The notes under the pieces: generated by a model
What the model was told of the DNA's origin: nothing
What the model saw: only the letters and a program-made list of their open reading frames with translations
The model's database searches: none
Program-made: the position numbers and the translations under genes
In this document: positions 58,476 through 64,000 of the stretch, piece after piece
Layout: every line of letters begins with the position of its first letter
How positions within the stretch are numbered: the stretch's first letter is position 1
NCBI GenBank assembly: GCA_017656235.1
Contig: JACDOF010000010.1
Coordinates: 62,001-126,000, forward strand
Direction: 5' to 3'
DNA: 64,000 nt
DNA from: Brevibacillus sp.
GTDB lineage: Bacteria > Bacillota > Bacilli > Brevibacillales > Brevibacillaceae

Positions 58476-59417
58476 CTACCCCCTGGCCTGCGCCTTGCGC
58501 GAATCGGGCGTCCGCGGCTTCAGCGGCAGATGGCTGCCGAAGCGGGCAACCAGCACACCGGTGATGATCAGCAGCGCTCCGGCGATTTGCGGCAGTGTAA
58601 CGGCTTCGCCCAGCCAGATCGCTCCCGACAACAGCGCAAAGGCGGGCGGCAGATTTCCGTACATGGACGTACGGGTGCTGCCGATTTTTTGCAGTCCCCA
58701 GTTCCAGATCACATAGCAAATGGCGATGGCAAACACGCCGGAAAAGAGCAGACCGCCCCAGCCCACTATGGTGATTGCGGACCAGTCCTGCTGGATCAGG
58801 GCCGGCGTGGAAACAAGCAGCAGCGGAATGGTCCCCAGTGTCATCGTGTAGGTGGAGAATTCCAGCGGCGTGTAGCCGGACAGCCACCTTTTGGAGAGCG
58901 CCGTGTACAAACCCATGACCAGACCGGCGCAGACGATCAGCACATCGCCGATGAAATGGGTTGACGAGAAGAAGGTAAAGCCGGACTGGGAGGCAAATAC
59001 CAGCAGGATGCCGGTAAACGAACAGACCAGACCGGTCCAGATATACCAGTGTGAGCGCTCGATCCGAAGCAGAATGCTGATCCAGGCGACATGGATCGGT
59101 ATGGTAGCGAGGAGAATTGACGTGTTGCCTGCCGTGGTCAGATTGGTTCCTTCAATAAACAGGTACTGGTACAGCGTATGGCCCAGCATCCCCATCGCAA
59201 ACAGGCCGGGGATGTCCTTCAGGCGCAGCCGCCGCTTACGCTGTACGAGCAGCAGCAGTACCCAACTGACCAGTGCGGCCAGCAGGAAGCGGACGCTGTT
59301 GAAGGGCAGGGTGAGAAAGCCCGCCATGAGTGACAACTTGATAACGGTGGCGTTTACGCCCCAGACGACAGCGACAAAAATAAGAAGAAGGTCAACACCT
59401 TTCAAGAAAGCGGGCAA
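58476..59417 (-). CDS. EamA/DMT-family transporter
   Basis: A 313-residue protein with ten predicted membrane segments in two EamA repeats (VDLLLIFVAVVWGVNATVIK at the start; GGLLFSGVFAIAICYVIWNW near residue 225). The family exports metabolites such as amino acids. The TTG at 59417 is chosen because GAGG lies eight bases upstream; the longer frame starts at another TTG without a site. Confidence 0.85.
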   Translation of the reverse strand: MPAFLKGVDLLLIFVAVVWGVNATVIKLSLMAGFLTLPFNSVRFLLAALVSWVLLLLVQRKRRLRLKDIPGLFAMGMLGHTLYQYLFIEGTNLTTAGNTSILLATIPIHVAWISILLRIERSHWYIWTGLVCSFTGILLVFASQSGFTFFSSTHFIGDVLIVCAGLVMGLYTALSKRWLSGYTPLEFSTYTMTLGTIPLLLVSTPALIQQDWSAITIVGWGGLLFSGVFAIAICYVIWNWGLQKIGSTRTSMYGNLPPAFALLSGAIWLGEAVTLPQIAGALLIITGVLVARFGSHLPLKPRTPDSRKAQARG

Positions 59418-59522
59418 GCAGCATACCTCACAATCCAATCATATTTTTTGGAACTCATGCACGTGAACCATCGTATCACTGAAGGGGAGATTCCGCAATG
59501 CTGGAAGGAGTGGCAGCTGCAC

Positions 59523-60254
59523 ATGATCGAAGTTAACCAGGTAACGAAGCGGTTTGGTTCATTTGTTGCAGTGGACAATCTGACTTTTGCGATCCAACCG
59601 GGTGAAGTATTGGGTCTGCTGGGGGAAAACGGGGCCGGCAAAACGACCACGATGCGGATGATGGCTACCGTGCTGCAGCCGACCAGCGGGGATATCACGG
59701 TGGACGGTTTTTCCGTCTCCAGACAATCGATGCAGGTGCGCCGCCGCATCGGCTTGCTGTTTGGCGGCGATGTAGGACTGTACGGGAGGTTGACCGCACG
59801 GGAGAACATCAGTTACTTCGGCATGCTGTACGGGATGGAGGAACGGGCGCTTTCAGAGCGCATCATCCAGTTGAGCCGTACGCTGCAGATGGAGGAATAC
59901 CTGGACCGACGAGTAAGCGGGTTTTCGCGGGGGATGAAACAAAAAGTGGCGATAGCGCGTTCGCTGGTACACGATCCTGCGGTGATCCTGCTTGACGAGC
60001 CGACGACCGGACTGGATGTCAGTGCGGCCAGTGTGTTTCGCCGCTTGATCGCCGATTTGCGGCAGGCGGGCAAAACGATCCTGTTTTCCAGCCACAACAT
60101 GGGGGAAGTGGAAAAGCTCTGCGACCGTGTCGTGATCATGCACAGAGGGCGGCTTCGCTTTGTCGGCAGCATAGCCGAACTGAAACAGCGCTACCGCTTG
60201 GACGATCTGGATGATCTTTTCATGCGGGTAGTGGGAGGGGAGCACGATGAATAG
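59523..60254 (+). CDS. natA: ABC transporter ATPase, NatA-like
   Basis: A 243-residue ATPase with Walker A GENGAGKTT near residue 38, signature VSGFSRGMKQKVAIARSL and Walker B VILLDEPTTGLDV. The pairing with the NatB-type permease suggests sodium or drug extrusion as in B. subtilis NatAB. The ATG at 59523 follows AAGGAGTGG. It overlaps natB by 8 bp. Confidence 0.8.
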   Translation: MIEVNQVTKRFGSFVAVDNLTFAIQPGEVLGLLGENGAGKTTTMRMMATVLQPTSGDITVDGFSVSRQSMQVRRRIGLLFGGDVGLYGRLTARENISYFGMLYGMEERALSERIIQLSRTLQMEEYLDRRVSGFSRGMKQKVAIARSLVHDPAVILLDEPTTGLDVSAASVFRRLIADLRQAGKTILFSSHNMGEVEKLCDRVVIMHRGRLRFVGSIAELKQRYRLDDLDDLFMRVVGGEHDE

Positions 60255-61431
60255 AAGGCAAATCTGGCTGGTGTTTCGAAAAGAGTTTATCGATTTGCTG
60301 CGTGACCGCAAAACATGGATTGGCGCCTTTGTGATCCCGCTCGTCGTGATTCCGCTGCTCTTTCTTTTGATTGGCAGTTCGATGAGCAGTGTCGAGGAAG
60401 AGGCCAGATCAGATATTCCCCTGGTCGTATTGGGCAAAGCGGATCAACCGCTCGTCGAACAGCTTTTGGCACAACCCGGGACGCGCCTGGTACAAACGGA
60501 TGAGCCGTTGGCTTTGTTGGAGCAGGCTGAGGTGCGTGCCGTTTTGGAACTGCCGGATGATGTGGAACAGAAGCTTTCCCGCGGGGAGACGATCAAGCTG
60601 ACGCTCTGGTACGATCCCTCCAATCAGAAGTCTGCTTATGCGCGGGACGTTGTCGGGCAAGCGATCGACCGCTACGAACAGCAGGTGGTGGCCGAGCGTC
60701 TGAACGCGGTCGGATTGTCCACACGCGCGATTCAACCGATAGAGACGAGCGTGAAAAGCGTCGCCTCCGACGAACGACTGACGGGCAGCATGCTGGCCTC
60801 GATCATCCCGCTGATGTTGGTCATCTCCCTGGCTTCAGGAGGCATTCCGGCGGCAACGGATCTGGTCGCCGGTGAAAAGGAGCGCGGTACGCTGGAAGCG
60901 CTGATCGCAACCCCTGTCGCGCCGAAGAATATGCTGACGGCCAAGCTGTTCGCCGTGATGCTGATGAGCGGAATCAGCGCGCTTGCCTCGTTGATCAGCC
61001 TGTCCAGTGTGCTGGCGTTTGCTCCGTTTGGCATGGATCAGGTTGAATACTCGCTGGGTTTCCTCAACCCTGTGACGATCGCGCTCCTGCTGGTGATGCT
61101 GCTTTTGCTGGCCGCGCTGTTTGCCGGGGTGGAGCTAACCATCAGCACCATGGCCAAGTCGTTTAAAGAAGCGCAAACGTATATGACGCCGGTGGTGTTT
61201 GGGGCGATGGTGCCCGCTTACATGATGCTGCCGCTCAACCCGGCAGACGTTCCGCTCGCCTACTATCTGCTGCCGGTGTTTAACGGGATGGCCATCTTTA
61301 AAGAAGTGTTTTACGGTACGGTGGATGCCTTGCACGCCCTGTTGGCGATCGCTTCTTCACTGGTGTACGTGGTCGCGGCGATTGCCGTGGCCGCACGCTT
61401 TTTCCAGCGAGAGAACCTGCTGGTGAAATAG
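60247..61431 (+). CDS. natB: ABC-2 type permease, NatB-like
   Basis: A 394-residue permease with one N-terminal membrane segment (residues 26-45), an extracytoplasmic domain of about 150 residues, then five to six membrane segments. The cytoplasmic coupling loop GEKERGTLEALIATPV is typical of NatB. It forms the pore for the NatA-like ATPase. Confidence 0.8.
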   Translation: MNRRQIWLVFRKEFIDLLRDRKTWIGAFVIPLVVIPLLFLLIGSSMSSVEEEARSDIPLVVLGKADQPLVEQLLAQPGTRLVQTDEPLALLEQAEVRAVLELPDDVEQKLSRGETIKLTLWYDPSNQKSAYARDVVGQAIDRYEQQVVAERLNAVGLSTRAIQPIETSVKSVASDERLTGSMLASIIPLMLVISLASGGIPAATDLVAGEKERGTLEALIATPVAPKNMLTAKLFAVMLMSGISALASLISLSSVLAFAPFGMDQVEYSLGFLNPVTIALLLVMLLLLAALFAGVELTISTMAKSFKEAQTYMTPVVFGAMVPAYMMLPLNPADVPLAYYLLPVFNGMAIFKEVFYGTVDALHALLAIASSLVYVVAAIAVAARFFQRENLLVK

Positions 61432-61603
61432 GATCATTCCGGGTGCGGAAGCGCTTGGAGGTGTGGCTGACCAAACCGCTGGACGGCTTCAGACGTGATG
61501 TAGTAGAATGCTTGGAAATAAACCAGACTACAAGAGATCCGGCAGGCGGAACAACGACGAACGGCAGCGATCGTGGTAGTCGATTGAGGGAAGGTTGACG
61601 ACA

Positions 61604-62497
61604 GTGAATCCATTTTACCTGGGCAGTCTGTACGTGTTCATCTCGGCTGCAGCCTTTGCGATGATCCCGATTTTTGCGCTGTATGCCTACCAGAGCGGAG
61701 TGAATGTGACAACGCTGCTCTTTCTGCGCTTTCTGATTGCCAGTGTGCTTTTCTTTTCCTGTTTTTTGGTGACGAAATCGTTTCGTCTCCGGCTGACGCG
61801 GCAGCAACTGCTCTATTTGCTGCTTTTGGGCGGTTTCTTTTACACGCTGCAGTCGATGCTTTACTTTTCGGCGGTCGCGTACATTCCCGCTTCACTGGCC
61901 GCTCTTTTGCTCTATACGTTTCCGATTTACGTAGCGATTCTGGCCTACCTGCTGGATCGCGAGCCGATCAGCCGGCAGACGGTGACGTCAATCGTGCTGG
62001 CGATGGCTGGACTGGCGATGGTGCTGGGAACGTCCTTTGGCCAGGTGCAGATCATCGGGGTGGTGCTGGCCTTGGGCGCGGCGGTCAGCTACTCCCTGTA
62101 CATCGTACTGGGCAATCGGGTGGTCAAGCAGATCTCCTCGTATGTGGTGAGCGGGTACGTGACGCTGTTTGCCGCCTGTTCGCTGTTTGTGATCGGCTTG
62201 GCCGCGGACGGCCTTCGCTTTTCCTTTGCGGGCAGTGCCTGGTGGGCGGTGCTGGGTGTTTCGCTGGTCTGCACCGTGCTGGCCTTCTTTACCTTTTTTC
62301 GCGGGTTGGCGCTGGTCGGCTCCACCAGGGCGTCCGTCTTGAGCATGATCGAGCCGGTGGTGACCAGCCTGCTGGCGGCCCTGCTGTTTGCTGATCGGCT
62401 GAGCTGGCTGCAGATGCTGGGCGGTGCGATTGTGCTGGTCGGGGCAATGCTGATCGTCACCACGCGTGAAAAAGCAAAAGTGGAGCAGAGCGGCTAG
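61604..62497 (+). CDS. EamA/DMT-family transporter
   Basis: A 297-residue, ten-segment EamA protein (YVFISAAAFAMIPIFALYAY at the start; second repeat from VVLALGAAVSYSLYIVLG). The GTG at 61604 is chosen because GGAAGG lies nine bases upstream; TTG 61595 is too close to it. It is not closely similar to the EamA protein at 58476. Substrate unknown. Confidence 0.85.
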   Translation: MNPFYLGSLYVFISAAAFAMIPIFALYAYQSGVNVTTLLFLRFLIASVLFFSCFLVTKSFRLRLTRQQLLYLLLLGGFFYTLQSMLYFSAVAYIPASLAALLLYTFPIYVAILAYLLDREPISRQTVTSIVLAMAGLAMVLGTSFGQVQIIGVVLALGAAVSYSLYIVLGNRVVKQISSYVVSGYVTLFAACSLFVIGLAADGLRFSFAGSAWWAVLGVSLVCTVLAFFTFFRGLALVGSTRASVLSMIEPVVTSLLAALLFADRLSWLQMLGGAIVLVGAMLIVTTREKAKVEQSG

Positions 62498-62658
62498 AGA
62501 GGAGAACAGCCATCTATAACACTCTCCATGGTGGGAAAAAATAGGACTTGATATGCATTACATATAATTCCAATTATTACGAGAAATAAAAGCAGAGAAA
62601 ACGAAGGCTCTGAGCAAAACACGTTGATGCTGAGCACAGATTGATGAGCTCTGATTCT

Positions 62659-62698
62659 GATAAGCGTCAGATCATGACAGACGCTTATCTTCTTTTTT
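62659..62698 (+). terminator. Terminator just upstream of the 62.7-kb lipoprotein gene
   Basis: GATAAGCGTC pairs perfectly with GACGCTTATC (62680-62689) around an 11-base loop, followed by TTCTTTTTT. It ends 28 bp before the next start codon. It may end the EamA transcript or act as an attenuator for the lipoprotein gene. Confidence 0.7.
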
Positions 62699-62725
62699 CG
62701 CATCCGCAACCAAAGGAGGGGTTTG

Positions 62726-63784
62726 ATGAGAGTATCTCTTTATATTTTAACGGGCCTCTTGTGTCTCGGTCTTGTCGCGTGTACACCCGTTTCAACCACT
62801 CCCGAGACAAGGACGCCGGCACATCCCGACGCCCCTCGGCCAGACCAGGAGACCGTCTCCCGCTCTCCTTACCTGTCGCTTACGGTGACGAACAAACAGG
62901 CGGAAAATCTCTTTCTTTCCTATCACCTGGAAACCGGCGAGATCAGGGAAGTGGCCAAAACCCGGGACAGCGCCCAATACCCGCTGGGGGCCTTGGATCT
63001 TGCCAATCAGCATCTCTATTACGCCGAGCGGGATGCCACAGGGTCAGACCAATTGGTCAAACTTGATTTGGCCACGAAAGAGAAAGAGGTGCTGACCACC
63101 GATCTGTTCGCCATCAATACGATCATCCCGGTTGACGATCGCGTCATCCTGGCGGCAGTAACCAAAGAAAAGACTGCCGTGCAGCTGGCCTCCTATGATC
63201 TAAAGGCCCAACAACTCACCTTCTGGGTGGAACCAGAGGACGATGATACATCGGTGGCCGCCTTATCCTACAATCCGTTTACGCAAAAACTGTATGCCGT
63301 GCTCTTTTCCGATCGGCAAAGAAGAACCCTTGTCGATAAAGCGGCAGAGGAGCAGGCAGATGATGTCTTACCGGCCGTTCACCGCATCGTCGAGTATGAT
63401 CTGGAAGGAAAAGAACGAAGGGAATGGTATAAAGCAGAAGAGAAGATTGTGCTGGTTGCGGTCTCCTCCGACACCGATTTTGCCCTGATCAGAAGCGCGC
63501 CGATGGTCTTTAAAAGGAGAGAGCTGTTTTGGTACGACCTGCATACGGGCGAAAAGCAGAAGCTGGACATCCCGGGCCTTCGTGCCATCGAGAACGTACA
63601 GATCGCGCCCGACAAGCAAGGCTTCTATTTTACCGGGATTGCCGAGTCTGATTCGGAAAAGAACGCGGCGACCCTGGGAGGGCCGCCAAACGGATTGTAT
63701 TACTACGATTTCAAGACGAAGCAAATCACCCAACTGTATGCGAGACCGGATCAGTATATCAACAATTTTCTCCTGCTTAAATGA
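62726..63784 (+). CDS. Lipoprotein with probable beta-propeller fold
   Basis: A 352-residue predicted lipoprotein (lipobox LGLVAC near residue 18) followed by a Pro/Thr-rich linker. The body has repeated strand pairs of the kind LFLSYHLETGEIREVAK, YYAERDATGSDQLVKLDLAT and FWYDLHTGEKQKLDI, which suggests a TolB/WD-like propeller facing outward. The ATG at 62726 follows AAAGGAGGGG. No family name can be given. Confidence 0.7.
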   Translation: MRVSLYILTGLLCLGLVACTPVSTTPETRTPAHPDAPRPDQETVSRSPYLSLTVTNKQAENLFLSYHLETGEIREVAKTRDSAQYPLGALDLANQHLYYAERDATGSDQLVKLDLATKEKEVLTTDLFAINTIIPVDDRVILAAVTKEKTAVQLASYDLKAQQLTFWVEPEDDDTSVAALSYNPFTQKLYAVLFSDRQRRTLVDKAAEEQADDVLPAVHRIVEYDLEGKERREWYKAEEKIVLVAVSSDTDFALIRSAPMVFKRRELFWYDLHTGEKQKLDIPGLRAIENVQIAPDKQGFYFTGIAESDSEKNAATLGGPPNGLYYYDFKTKQITQLYARPDQYINNFLLLK

Positions 63785-63800
63785 GCAGGCTCGCCATCGC

Positions 63801-64000
63801 CTATTCCACCTGCTGATGGACCAACCAGGCCGCTCCGATCACCCCGGCATCATTGCCCAATGTGGCGGGAACAATCTCGCACGATTCAGCGGCATGACAG
63901 AACGAAAAACGTTGAAAATGTTCCCGCACGCGGCTGAACAAAAACTCGCCGGCTGCCGCTACGCCGCCGCCAATTACGATCCTGCCCGGATTGAGGATGT
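63801..64000 (-). CDS. glcK: ROK-family glucokinase, C-terminal part (runs off the window)
   Basis: The last 66 codons of a minus-strand gene. The reading LNPGRIVIGGGVAAAGEF and the end IVPATLGNDAGVIGAAWL are the C-terminal signature of bacterial ROK glucokinases, which phosphorylate glucose with ATP. The ATP-binding and zinc sites lie outside the window. It is convergent with the lipoprotein gene. Confidence 0.85.
   Translation of the reverse strand, partial: ILNPGRIVIGGGVAAAGEFLFSRVREHFQRFSFCHAAESCEIVPATLGNDAGVIGAAWLVHQQVE

Overview
The window comes from a high-GC, endospore-forming member of the Bacillota, most likely Brevibacillus/Paenibacillaceae-like. The evidence is gene order: purCSQLFMN–purHD, a YerA-type deaminase, yerB, yerC, pcrB, pcrA, ligA, camS, rocA and gatCAB lie in the same relative order as the purine-to-gatB region of Bacillus subtilis. 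A probable SpoVIF-like sporulation protein, an archaeal-type PcrB and many lipoproteins with Bacillus-style lipoboxes fit this. The genus is inference; the order-level placement is well supported. No rRNA, tRNA, intact insertion sequence, prophage or CRISPR array was seen.

Region 1 (0-15 kb): an M29 aminopeptidase (cut by the window edge) and an iron-type alcohol dehydrogenase lie divergent to the purine operon. The purine genes form two transcription units (purC-S-Q-L-F-M-N and purH-D), separated by terminators and a small sporulation-like gene. Each unit is preceded by a closely matching promoter with paired PurR boxes. purE, purK and purB are not here. Region 2 (15-27 kb): a branched-chain amino-acid ABC transporter without its binding protein (livHMGF), a YitT-like membrane protein, a GH18 lipoprotein, azlCD, an OmpR-type two-component system, then yerB, yerC and pcrB. 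Region 3 (27-41 kb): pcrB and pcrA are pushed apart by a 458-bp direct duplication of a repeat with inverted ends. Then follow pcrA, ligA, two lipoproteins, rocA with a sigma-54-type promoter, psd and gatCAB.

Region 4 (41.8-49.6 kb): a five-gene Gram-positive Pel exopolysaccharide operon. Its first protein joins a nucleotide-sugar epimerase to a PelD-like c-di-GMP receptor; PelE, a deacetylase-only PelA, PelF and PelG follow. The fusion keeps an RxxD c-di-GMP site five residues before a degenerate GGDEF motif, so sugar supply and c-di-GMP gating of polymer synthesis appear to sit on one polypeptide. Region 5 (50-58.4 kb): a CbiX-type chelatase, then a divergent alcohol/aldehyde oxidation module. 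A soluble GAF-histidine kinase and an NtrC-class response regulator lie downstream of an iron-type alcohol dehydrogenase. Across the divergent gap, a zinc alcohol dehydrogenase, an AcoD/ExaC-like aldehyde dehydrogenase and a DUF779 protein follow a sigma-54 promoter with three helically phased 15-bp sites. Region 6 (58.4-64 kb): two EamA exporters, a NatAB-like ABC transporter, a propeller-like lipoprotein, and the 3' end of a ROK glucokinase cut by the window edge.

Two intergenic repeat families are scattered through the window (family 1 at 12.5, 27.5, 28.0 and 36.9 kb; family 2 at 20.3, 28.5 and 51.2 kb). Translation starts were re-chosen from ribosome-binding sites where the longest open frame was clearly too long.
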